Notes under the pieces: generated by a model
What the model saw: the letters and a program-made list of their open reading frames with translations, nothing else
What the model was told of the DNA's origin: nothing
Database searches by the model: none
Made by a program: the position numbers and the translations under genes
Shown here: positions 17,053 to 27,350 of the stretch, piece by piece
How the letters are laid out: each line of letters starts with the position of its first letter
Position numbering within the stretch: the first letter of the stretch is position 1
NCBI GenBank assembly: GCA_910577785.1
Contig: CAJTNT010000021.1
Span: 8,286 to 72,285, forward strand
Length of the DNA stretch: 64,000 bases
Reading direction: 5' to 3'
Source of the DNA: an uncultured Lachnospiraceae bacterium
GTDB taxonomy: Bacteria; Bacillota; Clostridia; Lachnospirales; Lachnospiraceae

Positions 17053-20000
17053 ATGAAGTACAAAAAAATGAAAAAAGCTCTTGCGGCAGCATTAGCTGCT
17101 GCCATGACCGTCGGTGCGGCAACACCCATGAATGTACAGGCCGCGGCTTATGATGGCCATACCATGTATATGGTAGGAAACGCCCATATTGATACGGCTT
17201 GGCAATGGCCGTATGAGGATACGGCACGGGACATTCTCAAAGATACGATGGGAAGAGAAATCAAAGCGCTGAAGGAAGATTCAAATCGTAAATTTACGAT
17301 GTCTGCGTCGAAGCACTATGAATGGGTAAAAGAATACTACCCGGAAATGTATGAAGACATTAAGAAGTTTATGGAAAACGGGCAATGGGATAACCCAGGC
17401 GGACAGGTAGTGGAACCGGATTTAAATGTTCCAAGCGGCGAGTCTTTGGTGCGCCAGAGCCTGGAAGGCCAGCATTTCTTTGAAAAGGAATTCGGAAAAA
17501 CAAGTACTGTTGGTTATGTGCCGGATACGTTTGGTTTTAGCGGCCAGTTCCCCCAGATTTTAGAGAAGAGCGGCATGACTAATTTTGTCACTACGAAACT
17601 GAATTGGCAAAATGACGGCAACAATGGAGCTAACGAAAGGAAATCTGACGTTTTCTTATGGAATGGTATTGATGGGAAATCACGAGTACTTTCTTATGCC
17701 CCTTCTAGGGATTATGTGGCAGATTATAACGATGGGGAGATGAGACAAGCATTTGCACGGAACAAACAGCAAGGGGCAGAGACAAATGTCAAAATTGCGC
17801 TTGGGATGTTTGGCAACGGCGATCACGGCGGCGGCCCTGATGGTAACGGATATAACAGGTATGTCAATAAAACCGTTGACGGCGCAGATGTGAAAATTGC
17901 GACAATTACAGAATTCTTTAATGATTTGAAAAAAGAAGATCTTACTAACGTACGCGAAGTGGACGGGGAAATGTATTTTGAAAACCATCGCGGTACTTAC
18001 ACATCTTGGGGGCAGGTAAAGAAATACAACCGTAAAAATGAAATCCTTGCGGAAAAAGCAGAAAAAGCGGCTGCGGTCGGCAACTGGCTGAATGCCATGC
18101 CGGATGCGGATGCGGCAAATCTTAATAAAGCATGGGATCGGATTCTGATTAACCAGTTCCATGATGTTTTGCCAGGATCCTCTATTCCATATGCTTATAT
18201 GGATACCTATAACGATCAGGAACTGGCAGAGCGGCTGATGGAAAACACCCTCAACAGCGGCATGGATTCCATGGCATATGTGGCCGATACACAAGTGGAA
18301 GGCACACCGATATTGGTATTCAATGCATTGTCATGGAATAGGAATGAAATGGTGGAAGCGGATGTGAGGTTTGAGGAAAGTGTTCCTGCCAATCTGGCTG
18401 TTTATGACGGTGCAGAAAAACTGATGACGACCGTTTTAAAACGCGATGATGAACACAAAACAGCGAAAATCCGTTTTTACGCAAAAGATATTCCAGCTGT
18501 TGGATACAAGGTGTTTTCTGTAGGCGCGGATAAAGGAGAAAACGTTGCTTCTTCCCTATCCGTATCTGATATAGGAAATGACATTGTCATGGAAAATGAA
18601 AACCTAAAAGTAGAAATAAACAAGGAAACCGGCAATATCCGTCAGATCTATAACAAAAAGGATAACAACCGAAAAGCATTTGTTGATGGAACTGGCAGTG
18701 AACTGCATGTGTTAAAAGATACGGGCGGAAGTAACTATCCAGCATGGGATTTAATAAGAAGTGAAATGAATGCTGCCCCTGCGGGCATTTTAAATGAAGC
18801 CCAGTCTGTGAAAGTGGTGGAAGAAAGCGCACAGCGTGTTGCTGTACACGTAACAAAAAAATGGAAAAATTCTGTCTTAATACAGGATTTTATCTTAGAC
18901 GCCAACAGTGACAAAGTTGATGTCGATATGGAGGTGGATTGGAAAGAGAACAACCAGATGCTGAAGGTCGCATTCCCAATCGCAGCAGAGGCTGATATGG
19001 CGAATTATGAAATGGCATATGGGAGCCTTCAACGGCCAACGACGAGAGATACGGAACTGGATGCAAGAAAATTTGAAGTATCCGGGCATAAATGGGCAGA
19101 TATCACTGACGATGATGGAAGCCATGGCGTAAGTATCTTAAATGATAGTAAATATGGATGGGATGCATTGAAACAAGAGGATGGAAGTACAAGGCTGAGG
19201 TTGTCTGCGCTTCGCTCTCCGATAGGCGCGTCAGTAAGATGCTCTGGATGGGATCCGAAGGAATACTACATAGACAAGACACATCATGAGTTTTCATATT
19301 CTGTTTATCCGCATGCGAGTGACTGGAAAGCTGCTGATACCGTTCAGAAAGGATATGAATTCAACTATGGAGTCGATGCGAAACAAGCGCTGAAACATGA
19401 AGGAACACTTGGCGGAACTCACTCGTTCGCATCAGCACAAAGTGACAGCAACAATGTTCAGCTGACCGTTATGAAAACTCCGACAGATGATGCAGGGGCG
19501 AAAAACAAACTTGTGCTTCGTACTTACGAGTCGGAAGGAAAAGATGGAAGCAGAGTAACACTAACACTTCCCAGCAAAGTTACTTCTGCAAAAGAAGTCA
19601 ACCTGTTAGAACATAACGACAGCAAATTAAACAAAAACATCGAAATTAATGGCAATACGATTTCTTATACCGTAGACAAGTATGAAATTACTACCGTAGA
19701 AGTTGCTCTTGATGGAAGTGGTTTGGAACAGGTAGAATTGTCATCGAAACCGGCAGATCTTTCTAAATTCTATAATGTAGATGGAACAAGTCCAGATGCA
19801 AACAGAGAAGAAGGAAATTTTGACGGAAAAGGAAATACCATTCCAGAAGCATTATGGGAATCAACCATTACTTATAATGGCGCCAAATTCCAGATGGGCC
19901 CAGGAGCTGGCAGCGATAAGAACTTCGTAAAAGCTGAGGGTCAGAGAATCCGTTTGCCGGGAGGTAAATATGACGCCATCTATGTACTTGGCGCAGCGGC

Positions 20001-23000
20001 TGGCGATGGAAAGACAAGCGGGGAATTTACCGTATACCAAGATGGTGAGACAGTAAGCAAGGAACTTTCTTTTGCAGATTGGCAGGCAAACCTGTCAGGA
20101 TGGGATCGTTTCTCTAATGTTTTTGTGGCGCCTGAAGTAAGAGATCAGATTGCCCATGTATTTACACATTTCCACAATGGGACCGTAGACAGAATGACGG
20201 TGGATAACTATCAGTATGTATACAAGATTAATGTAAACAGTGAAAAAGAATTAGAATCCATTCTTCTTCCGGAAGCGAGTGGAATCAAGATTGCGGCTAT
20301 CACGGCAGTACGTAGCGACTTGTTAGCAGGATCTTTTGACAATGATGCAGCAGCCGATTTGCTGGAGCCGGTTACGAATTTGAAAGCCGAAGAAGCAGAA
20401 AATGCCCTCAACATGGTATATCTGACATGGGATGCACCGGCTGGGGTAGAAAGAGTACGTATCTATCGCGGCGAAACAGCTGATTTTGAAGCCAATGCAC
20501 AATCCTGTGTCGGTATTTCTATTGCTGACGAAAACAGCTATTTCGATAAAATCAACGGACGCGGCCGATATTTCTACAAAGCAATCGGAGTGGATGCCAA
20601 GGGAAATCAAACGCCGGTTTCTGAAGCAAGCAACGGTATTCGTACAGGATCTGTAAATATCGCATTACAGATTCCGAAAGAAAATGTGACAGCAATCCAT
20701 GCTATGAATGATAGTGAAGCTGCATACAGAGCAACTGACGGCGATGAAGGAACCAAATGGTGTGGCGAAGATTCCACTGGAACAAAACAGCCAGTATGGC
20801 TGCAGGTGGATCTTGGCGAAACAGCATCTTATCATGTGAAAGGTTTTTCTGTTCACTCAGCAGGTAATGAACAAGCAAGTTATATTGCACAAGATTTCGT
20901 TATCCAGGGAAGCCAGGATGGCAGTCAGTGGACGGATGTAGTAAGCGTACAGGGCAATGATCTCAAAGAACGGGATTTACTTCTGAAAGACAGTGTAAGC
21001 TACCGTTACTATCGTCTGTGGTTAACGCAGGCGGTTCAGGATAATGCTGCAAATTCACAGATAGATAAGAATATCGCCCGGATATACGAATTTAAAATTT
21101 GGGGACAGGAAAGCGCTGTTGACATGCCAGTAGTCAGGGATCTGGCGCTTACCGCCGCGCCTTCTAAGGAAAACCCGAATGAAAGCATTTATGAAGCATC
21201 CTACAAGTTTGTTCCGATGTCAGAAGAAGACAGTGACGCCAAAACAAAAATAGAATGGTTCAAGAATGTTGGCGGTGAAATGACAGCGCTTGATCACACC
21301 GAAAAAATCATTACACTTGTGAATGAGGAAGCATTTGCTTGGGAATCTCTGACGGTACGGATCACGCCAGTAGCAAGTAATGGGGCAGAGGGAGAAGCCT
21401 TAGAAAAAACGTTTGTGTTAAGCGGCGGCGCTTCTCTTGATGCACAGAACAATATTGAAAACAGTGTACTGACAGACAAACCGGTAACCACAAACTTACA
21501 GGTAAACAGTAATGAGAGCGGCGCACAGATGGTAGATGGAAGCTTTACTTCAAAATGGTGTGCGGAACACATTGATGAGCAGAATCCTGGAGAAGCTGTG
21601 ATTGATATGCGGGGAATCTATGAATTGAGCAAACTTCAGCTCTTCCACTCTACGTATGCATACGATAATAGTATTCCAGGCTACCACCCATCCGATAATC
21701 GGCAAGATTATAATACACGCGCTTATCAGGTATCTATCAGTGACGATGGGAAAGAGTGGACAGAAATTGCCAGCTATGATAGCGATGATGGGGCCAATAA
21801 ATCGGAACATGATTGCGAGCCAGGCGCTGCCGTAGGAAGATATCTGAAACTTGTTGTAACCAAAGCAGGACAATATAATGAACAGGGAAATCCTGTGGAT
21901 CCGAATTCTGCGCTTCGTATTCCTGAAATCAAAGCAGCCGGAAAGTTACTTTCGCTGCTTCCAGAAGAGGAAAAGGAACAGCCAGAAGCGATGATTTACG
22001 GCGTAAACGTAACTCCGTTAAACGCTGAAATGACCAGAGGCGCTTCCTTGCAGTTCCATGTACTGGTAGAAGGAACTTATAATCCATCCCAAGACGTAGT
22101 ATGGAGTGTAGAAGGCGGGGTAAAAGCAGGCACAGCTATTGATGAGAATGGCTTGTTAACGGTAGCGGCTGATGAGCTGGCAAATGAATTGACGGTATGT
22201 GCGGTATCTGTACAGGATAATGAAAAATCGGATACAGTTACTGTAAAATTAACGCCGGAACTCGTAGCAGATTACGCAAAGGTAGACGATGCAATTGAAA
22301 AGGCAAACGCAATCGACAGGACGAAATATACAGAACAAAGCTTAGCGAAATTAGACGAAGCTGTCAATGCAGTAGTAAGGGGATTGGATAGTACTAAGCA
22401 GGATGAAATCAATGCAATGGCAAAAGCCATCGAAGACGCACTTGCGGCATTGGAAGAAAAACAGCCAGAAAATGCAGACTACTCAAAAGTGGATGAGGCA
22501 ATTGGAAAGGCACAAGCGGTTGACAGGACGAAATATACAGAGCAAAGCTTAGCGAAATTGGACGGAGCTGTCAATGCAGTAGTAAGGGGATTAGATAGTA
22601 CGAAACAGGATGAAGTCAATGCAATGGCAAAAGCCATTGAAGATGCACTTGCGGCATTGGAAGAAAAGCAGCCAGATAAAGATAAGGGTATGTCTAAGCT
22701 CTATTTTGTGGATAAGAGCAATAAAAATATGGATAAGATGTACCTGAAGGCCGGAAGCACGGGAAGCCTGTCCCTGCAGTCAGAGCCGAAGGATGCGTGG
22801 ACCAAGTATAAGGATGAGATTATCTGGAAGAGCTCCAAGCCGTCAGTCGCAACGGTTGATGCGAACGGGAAAGTAAAGGGCATAAAGGCTGGGGTCACGA
22901 CAGTCACCGCAGTGTGGAAGGGGGATTCCTCCGTCTATGCCAAGTGTGTGGTAACCGTTACGGAGCTGAAGCTGCAGAAGACGAAGTTTGACATAACTGC

Positions 23001-23676
23001 AGGCTCTAGCGCACAGATTACGGTTAAGAGCATTTATCCTAAGGGCGACAAAGTTTCTTATACGAGCAGCAATACGAAGGTTGCAAAAGTGAATGCCAGC
23101 GGGAAGATTACTGCTGTCAAGGCCGGCAAAGCGGTTATTACCGTTAAATCAGGCAGCGGCATCCAGGTGAAATGCCAGGTAAACGTCAAGAAAGTGGTAG
23201 CGACCAAGAAACTGAGCGTCCAGAAGAAGAAACTGACACTGAGCAAGGGGACGAAGGCCTCCATCAAGGTAAAACGTACGCCGGCGAACGCATCGGATAA
23301 GCTTACCTGGAAGAGCTCCAACAAACGTGTGGCAACGGTCAACAGCAAGGGGCAGGTTGTTGCAAAGAAAGCCGGTAAGGCAGTCATCACGGTAAAATCG
23401 GCAAGTGGTAAGAAGGCAACCTGTACGATCCAGGTGGCAGTCGTGAAACTGGCCAAGAGCTCCGCAACCATTAAGAAGGGTGCAACCGTGGCCATTAAGG
23501 TGAAATCCTCCACGGTTAAGAATGATAAGGCTGTATCTTATAAGAGTTCGAATAAGAAGGTTGCAACCGTAAATAAAAAGGGCATCGTGAAAGGCAAGAG
23601 CGCCGGTAATGCAGAGATTGTAGTCAAGATGAAGAGCGGGGCAACAGCTGTATTCAAGGTAAAAGTTAAGAAATAG
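17053..23676 (+). CDS. Secreted multidomain GH38 alpha-mannosidase
   Basis: A 2207-residue secreted enzyme with signal peptide at 1-31 (MKYKKMKKALAAALAAAMTV, cleavage near VQAAA). The GH38 catalytic region spans about 36-880: zinc ligands His45 and Asp47 in GNAHIDTAWQW, nucleophile Asp158 in VPDTFGFSGQ, and His370 in NQFHDVLPGSS. Next come a fibronectin III-like domain (about 1100-1195), two F5/8-type C domains (about 1200-1355 and 1470-1635), a Big_2-like domain (1650-1735), two FIVAR repeats (1738-1876) and four Lys-rich Big_2 repeats to the end. I see no sortase motif. It probably trims alpha-mannosides from host N-glycans or yeast mannan. ATG 17053 follows aaaaaggaggga; the frame is open to 16837 but has no better start. 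A strong terminator follows. Confidence 0.92.
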   Translation: MKYKKMKKALAAALAAAMTVGAATPMNVQAAAYDGHTMYMVGNAHIDTAWQWPYEDTARDILKDTMGREIKALKEDSNRKFTMSASKHYEWVKEYYPEMYEDIKKFMENGQWDNPGGQVVEPDLNVPSGESLVRQSLEGQHFFEKEFGKTSTVGYVPDTFGFSGQFPQILEKSGMTNFVTTKLNWQNDGNNGANERKSDVFLWNGIDGKSRVLSYAPSRDYVADYNDGEMRQAFARNKQQGAETNVKIALGMFGNGDHGGGPDGNGYNRYVNKTVDGADVKIATITEFFNDLKKEDLTNVREVDGEMYFENHRGTYTSWGQVKKYNRKNEILAEKAEKAAAVGNWLNAMPDADAANLNKAWDRILINQFHDVLPGSSIPYAYMDTYNDQELAERLMENTLNSGMDSMAYVADTQVEGTPILVFNALSWNRNEMVEADVRFEESVPANLAVYDGAEKLMTTVLKRDDEHKTAKIRFYAKDIPAVGYKVFSVGADKGENVASSLSVSDIGNDIVMENENLKVEINKETGNIRQIYNKKDNNRKAFVDGTGSELHVLKDTGGSNYPAWDLIRSEMNAAPAGILNEAQSVKVVEESAQRVAVHVTKKWKNSVLIQDFILDANSDKVDVDMEVDWKENNQMLKVAFPIAAEADMANYEMAYGSLQRPTTRDTELDARKFEVSGHKWADITDDDGSHGVSILNDSKYGWDALKQEDGSTRLRLSALRSPIGASVRCSGWDPKEYYIDKTHHEFSYSVYPHASDWKAADTVQKGYEFNYGVDAKQALKHEGTLGGTHSFASAQSDSNNVQLTVMKTPTDDAGAKNKLVLRTYESEGKDGSRVTLTLPSKVTSAKEVNLLEHNDSKLNKNIEINGNTISYTVDKYEITTVEVALDGSGLEQVELSSKPADLSKFYNVDGTSPDANREEGNFDGKGNTIPEALWESTITYNGAKFQMGPGAGSDKNFVKAEGQRIRLPGGKYDAIYVLGAAAGDGKTSGEFTVYQDGETVSKELSFADWQANLSGWDRFSNVFVAPEVRDQIAHVFTHFHNGTVDRMTVDNYQYVYKINVNSEKELESILLPEASGIKIAAITAVRSDLLAGSFDNDAAADLLEPVTNLKAEEAENALNMVYLTWDAPAGVERVRIYRGETADFEANAQSCVGISIADENSYFDKINGRGRYFYKAIGVDAKGNQTPVSEASNGIRTGSVNIALQIPKENVTAIHAMNDSEAAYRATDGDEGTKWCGEDSTGTKQPVWLQVDLGETASYHVKGFSVHSAGNEQASYIAQDFVIQGSQDGSQWTDVVSVQGNDLKERDLLLKDSVSYRYYRLWLTQAVQDNAANSQIDKNIARIYEFKIWGQESAVDMPVVRDLALTAAPSKENPNESIYEASYKFVPMSEEDSDAKTKIEWFKNVGGEMTALDHTEKIITLVNEEAFAWESLTVRITPVASNGAEGEALEKTFVLSGGASLDAQNNIENSVLTDKPVTTNLQVNSNESGAQMVDGSFTSKWCAEHIDEQNPGEAVIDMRGIYELSKLQLFHSTYAYDNSIPGYHPSDNRQDYNTRAYQVSISDDGKEWTEIASYDSDDGANKSEHDCEPGAAVGRYLKLVVTKAGQYNEQGNPVDPNSALRIPEIKAAGKLLSLLPEEEKEQPEAMIYGVNVTPLNAEMTRGASLQFHVLVEGTYNPSQDVVWSVEGGVKAGTAIDENGLLTVAADELANELTVCAVSVQDNEKSDTVTVKLTPELVADYAKVDDAIEKANAIDRTKYTEQSLAKLDEAVNAVVRGLDSTKQDEINAMAKAIEDALAALEEKQPENADYSKVDEAIGKAQAVDRTKYTEQSLAKLDGAVNAVVRGLDSTKQDEVNAMAKAIEDALAALEEKQPDKDKGMSKLYFVDKSNKNMDKMYLKAGSTGSLSLQSEPKDAWTKYKDEIIWKSSKPSVATVDANGKVKGIKAGVTTVTAVWKGDSSVYAKCVVTVTELKLQKTKFDITAGSSAQITVKSIYPKGDKVSYTSSNTKVAKVNASGKITAVKAGKAVITVKSGSGIQVKCQVNVKKVVATKKLSVQKKKLTLSKGTKASIKVKRTPANASDKLTWKSSNKRVATVNSKGQVVAKKAGKAVITVKSASGKKATCTIQVAVVKLAKSSATIKKGATVAIKVKSSTVKNDKAVSYKSSNKKVATVNKKGIVKGKSAGNAEIVVKMKSGATAVFKVKVKK
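22270..22683 (+). repeat. Tandem 207-bp repeat encoding FIVAR modules
   Basis: Two copies begin at 22270 and 22477, a period of 207 bp or 69 codons. The central 150 bp are nearly identical at DNA level, including synonymous sites, which indicates a recent internal duplication. Each encodes a helical FIVAR module with DRTKYTEQSLAKLD and AMAKAIEDALAALEEKQP. Confidence 0.85.
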
Positions 23677-23725
23677 GGAATGATCACGGTAACAGTTCAG
23701 CTTGCTTAAACAGTTACTAAGCATG

Positions 23726-23756
23726 TGCCCAGGCAGTATTCTGCCTGGGCATTTCC
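23726..23756 (+). terminator. Intrinsic terminator after mannosidase gene
   Basis: A perfect 11-bp stem (23726-23736 with 23741-23751) with tetraloop tatt is followed by ttt. It lies about 50 bp after the stop codon. Confidence 0.8.
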
Positions 23757-23820
23757 AGCCCTATAGGATAAAGAGGCTGTTGCTGTTTCAGGTGTTATTG
23801 TGTAGTTGGGGGTGATATGA

Positions 23821-25512
23821 TTGAAAATAAAGAAAGCATACCGAAGACGTATGCAAAAGTGTTTTATGCTTATAGGGATGTTGTTGCTGGTGGGGTGTTC
23901 CTCCGTAAAAAAAGAAAAAGGGCCTGGGATATTTGAATACGATTTAAAACCTTATGGAGAAAATCGGTTAGCAGTTACACTGAGGATTACCAATCCAGCC
24001 ACTTCTGCAAAAAGAAAGTTTCGCTTTCCGGCAGTTGGTGAACAGATAGAATTGGAAGAGTCGGAAGAATTAGAAGAGTCGGAAGAATTAGAAGAATCGA
24101 AAGAATCAGAAGAATCGGAAAAATCAGAAGGGCCAGTTTTGTGGATTGACAGTGGAAAGACAAAAGAATTGAAATATTATGTGAATTTGGGGGAAGACGG
24201 CAAACATGGTATGCAGGGTGCGGCCACGGATGAATTCTGTTCCTTTGATGGGGTACATACGCTGCTGCTTCCGGAAGAAGCATATATAGAGGGACTTGCG
24301 AATGAAGAAGTTTTGATGGAGCAATTGTCTGTAACAATAGAGACAGCAGAAGGATGGACGGCAGTGAATCCTTTTCAAACAAAGAAAGATGTAACCTGGG
24401 CAGACCTGTATGATTTAATGAACGATTGCTTTGCTGTGGGAAAATTTGAAATGCATAGAATTTCTGTGGAACATGGAACATTAAACATTTACACTCCGCA
24501 AAAAGAAAAATGGCCGCAAGAGGCTTTCTATGATAAGGCGCTGAAATCATTATTTTCATATTATATAAATTTATTTCAGATGGAAAAGGAATATAATATT
24601 GTCTTCCTGCCGGATGAAAAACAAATGATAGGCGGTGCAGGGAAACATAGCGTAGGAGCTTCTTTTCATCCTGAAAATGCAAGGGACTGGGAACTTCTTA
24701 GCCATAGGATGTTCCATGCATTTTTAGATACTTCCCTACAAGGGCAGACACTTCATAAGGCTCCACTGTTATGGTTTGCAGAAGGGCTTGCAACGTATTA
24801 TGAAAATATCGCTTTACAGCAGATGCCGGAATCAATGAGGACAGCCTATGGATGGGAAGAGGACTTGCAGTTCGCAAAGCTTTATGACCAGTATCTTTAT
24901 ATGCGCTGGAAAGAACCGCTTTTATATCAAATTGCACCCATGGAAGAAGAAGGGTTAAAATCACAGGCGCAGGTGGAGTTTCTTCACTATATACAAGCGC
25001 CGCTTATAATAAAGGAACTAGAAACGATTGTTGGTAATGACAATGTCTTGAATGAATTTTTAAAATGTTACAAAGGGGATTCTTTTTCTATGGAAGATAT
25101 GGCAAAGGGACTTTTGAAAACAGATTTTGAAAAAAACTGGAATGATTTTTTTATTGGGAAAGAAGATATCCCGCTTTGGGAGTTAGGAGAAACGGCAAGG
25201 GATCATTCAGAAATCATGGAACATCTGAATGCAGCAGAAGAGATGCTGGGAAGTTGGCTGAATACAGAATTAGATTATTATCCAATTGAAAAAATGTCGG
25301 AAGAAGAGTTGGAAATTCTAAAAAAAGATAGTGAGTTTGGGCAATTGAGTTATGCAGGTTTGGAAACAGAAAAGAAGATCCGCGCATATTCAGAACTGAT
25401 TGATGAATTGCTGAAAGCGAACTGCCTGAAAATAAAGAAAGCAGGCTGTGAACTGGGGGATCCTATGGCGCGGTACGAATACTTAAAAGATAGGGATAGA
25501 ATAGGAGAATAA
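23821..25512 (+). CDS. Lipoprotein with degenerate M61-like peptidase domain
   Basis: The N-terminus is a lipoprotein signal with LLLVGC and the lipid-accepting Cys26. An N-terminal beta domain (about 35-170) is interrupted by a Glu/Ser-rich repeat. The middle resembles gluzincin peptidases of the M61 kind: the helix SHRMFHAF and then LLWFAEGLATYYE. The zinc motif HExxH reads His295-Arg296-x-x-His299, so the catalytic Glu is replaced by Arg, although the third-ligand Glu321 is kept. It is therefore probably not a peptidase. The start is TTG 23821, 6 nt after ggggtga; ATG 23851 is an alternative. A paralogue follows after 3 bp, suggesting that the two act together at the cell surface. Confidence 0.7.
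   Translation: MKIKKAYRRRMQKCFMLIGMLLLVGCSSVKKEKGPGIFEYDLKPYGENRLAVTLRITNPATSAKRKFRFPAVGEQIELEESEELEESEELEESKESEESEKSEGPVLWIDSGKTKELKYYVNLGEDGKHGMQGAATDEFCSFDGVHTLLLPEEAYIEGLANEEVLMEQLSVTIETAEGWTAVNPFQTKKDVTWADLYDLMNDCFAVGKFEMHRISVEHGTLNIYTPQKEKWPQEAFYDKALKSLFSYYINLFQMEKEYNIVFLPDEKQMIGGAGKHSVGASFHPENARDWELLSHRMFHAFLDTSLQGQTLHKAPLLWFAEGLATYYENIALQQMPESMRTAYGWEEDLQFAKLYDQYLYMRWKEPLLYQIAPMEEEGLKSQAQVEFLHYIQAPLIIKELETIVGNDNVLNEFLKCYKGDSFSMEDMAKGLLKTDFEKNWNDFFIGKEDIPLWELGETARDHSEIMEHLNAAEEMLGSWLNTELDYYPIEKMSEEELEILKKDSEFGQLSYAGLETEKKIRAYSELIDELLKANCLKIKKAGCELGDPMARYEYLKDRDRIGE
24050..24132 (+). repeat. Short tandem repeat encoding a Glu/Ser tract
   Basis: Imperfect copies of a 15-bp unit (gaattagaagagtcg-like) encode ELEESEELEES-type residues within the first lipoprotein gene. 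Such simple repeats can change in copy number by slippage; multiples of three keep the frame. Confidence 0.8.
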
Positions 25513-25515
25513 AAG

Positions 25516-27273
25516 ATGAAAAACAAGAAAAAAATGATAGGGATACTGGCAGGTGTTTTATGTATAGCAATGCTGGGTTTCTTAGTATTGGCAGGGAAAG
25601 GCCGTAATGCAGGCTCAGAAGATGCTTATGCCCTTAATTATACGGTTAAGGCGGAGTCTGCATCATCCTCTATTGTGAATGTGACAATGGAAATTATTCC
25701 GGAAACAACTAGGACGGAGAAAGAGTTTTTATTACAGATGCCAGAGATAGTGACATCCGAACCAAAATGTGTTACAGAATCTGGGAAAGAGGTTACGGCA
25801 GAAGCAGTAGGGAATGTTTGGATGGTCGGATTGCCCGACAAAGTAGAGCCGTTTACTTTTACCTATGATGTCCGTATGGGAGAAGAGGCAGATACGGACG
25901 CGGGAACTGTGTATGGGGCATTCTATGAAGATTTACTTGTATTTCAGGGAAATCAGGTACTTGCACTTCCATTGGTAGGGCAGGAGGAAGCATCAGAAAT
26001 GGAACAATCCGTATCGAAGCTTAATTTTAAATTGGATACCAAATATGAATGGAACAGTATTATGCCCTTTGCAGAAGAAAATGGCAAAGAATTTTCTTTT
26101 ACGAAGGAGAAACCAGACTGGGATACCTTTAATAAAATTTATCATTCCGCATTCTGTTTCGGTAACTTTGAGAAGCTTCCAATGGAAGAGGAAAAAGATG
26201 TTTTATATATGGAACATTCCATGTTAGATACTGCAGATCTCAATGATTTAGAAGCAGTAAAACTTTTTTATGGATATTATAAAGAGCTGTTTGGGAAAAG
26301 CTCCGGGGCGCCGCTCGTCCTTTTACGTGCAGATGAAAATAATGATGTTATTTTGGGCGGGGCGGGTGCCAGCAGCGCGGCGCTGACACTGGAAATGGAA
26401 GAAGCTGCGGATTGTGAAAGAATGTCACGTACTTTATACCATGCATTTTTTGACAGCCTGAACCGACAGAAAGGCCTGCGGTATGCACCGAACCTATGGC
26501 TATATGACGGATTGGCAGATTTCTATTCTGAGGATTCCGCGTTGTCTTTGTCTAATGTTTTACGTGCAGAATATGGAATCTCTATGCAGGATAACTTGCT
26601 TACCAGATATGGAAAATATCTGTATTATATGCTGAGTGACCAATCCATAGCGGTAGCTTCGCCCAAAATGGAAGGGCAGATGACGATACTCCAGGAAGAT
26701 TTCTATTATGATTTTAAAGTGCCTGTTATTATTGCGGCGATTGAAACCTTTGGGAAAGAGGAGCGTGATGAGCAATCTGTGCTGATTTCTTATTTCATAG
26801 ATCATGGGAAGGAAAAAGAGTTCGATTTGAAAGATTTTAACAAACAGGTATTAGGGACAAATGAGGACGCCGTCAGACAATACCTGTCAGGTGAATCCTT
26901 TATTCCCAATTATTGGAAGTTAAATGACAGCGCCCTTGGTGAGTATGGAATCCTTCCGGCAATCTATGAAAGGGAAGCAAGGTATGAACAAGAATATGAA
27001 CAACAGAATATGGTTTATCCATGCCCATCCTTTGATCTGATCGATCATGACAAACTGAATGAGGAAATGGTAGAAAGAAATTTAACATTTGGAAGTGAAG
27101 AATTGGAAAAGCTTGTGAAAGAATATTCGGAAAGTCTTTATGATTGGTGTATGCAGACTATGCTGCGTGCAGAAGTGTGTGATGTAAAAGAACCAACGAC
27201 TCCAGAGGGGAAAGCAGCATTGTATGGGAGTGAAGAAGAAAAAATTTGGGAAGCATATTGCGAAAAGAATTAA
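25516..27273 (+). CDS. Membrane-anchored paralogue of the M61-like protein, zinc site lost
   Basis: A 585-residue protein with one N-terminal hydrophobic segment (MIGILAGVLCIAMLGFLVLA) and no lipobox. It shares its layout with the preceding lipoprotein: a beta domain, a helix RMSRTLYHAFFD in place of HRMFHAF, and LWLYDGLADFYSE in place of LWFAEGLATYYE. Here even the first zinc ligand is lost (Ser304-Arg305-x3-His309) and the third-ligand Glu has become Asp, so decay of the catalytic site is more advanced than in its neighbour. Its ribosome site is aggag and it starts 3 bp after the lipoprotein stop, so the two form an operon. A role as a surface scaffold or binding protein is inference. Confidence 0.65.
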   Translation: MKNKKKMIGILAGVLCIAMLGFLVLAGKGRNAGSEDAYALNYTVKAESASSSIVNVTMEIIPETTRTEKEFLLQMPEIVTSEPKCVTESGKEVTAEAVGNVWMVGLPDKVEPFTFTYDVRMGEEADTDAGTVYGAFYEDLLVFQGNQVLALPLVGQEEASEMEQSVSKLNFKLDTKYEWNSIMPFAEENGKEFSFTKEKPDWDTFNKIYHSAFCFGNFEKLPMEEEKDVLYMEHSMLDTADLNDLEAVKLFYGYYKELFGKSSGAPLVLLRADENNDVILGGAGASSAALTLEMEEAADCERMSRTLYHAFFDSLNRQKGLRYAPNLWLYDGLADFYSEDSALSLSNVLRAEYGISMQDNLLTRYGKYLYYMLSDQSIAVASPKMEGQMTILQEDFYYDFKVPVIIAAIETFGKEERDEQSVLISYFIDHGKEKEFDLKDFNKQVLGTNEDAVRQYLSGESFIPNYWKLNDSALGEYGILPAIYEREARYEQEYEQQNMVYPCPSFDLIDHDKLNEEMVERNLTFGSEELEKLVKEYSESLYDWCMQTMLRAEVCDVKEPTTPEGKAALYGSEEEKIWEAYCEKN

Positions 27274-27295
27274 AAAATAGGCGGTATGAAAGCTA

Positions 27296-27324
27296 TTGAC
27301 AAGAGGAAGATGTATCGCTATAAT
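27296..27324 (+). promoter_or_regulatory. Near-consensus sigma-A promoter for cysK
   Basis: TTGACA (27296-27301), a 17-nt spacer and TATAAT (27319-27324) match the consensus exactly. Transcription would start near 27331 and give a leader of about 60 nt before the cysK ATG. Confidence 0.88.
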
Positions 27325-27350
27325 GTGAATCATAGCATAAAACCCATAAA

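Noticed and set aside
16731..17129. Minus-strand open frame crossing the mannosidase start
   Set aside because: It runs through the mannosidase ribosome site and signal peptide. No start signal and no recognisable family.
22270..22683. Tandem repeat as a possible CRISPR array
   Set aside because: The 207-bp period stays in frame within the mannosidase gene and encodes FIVAR modules; there are no spacers.
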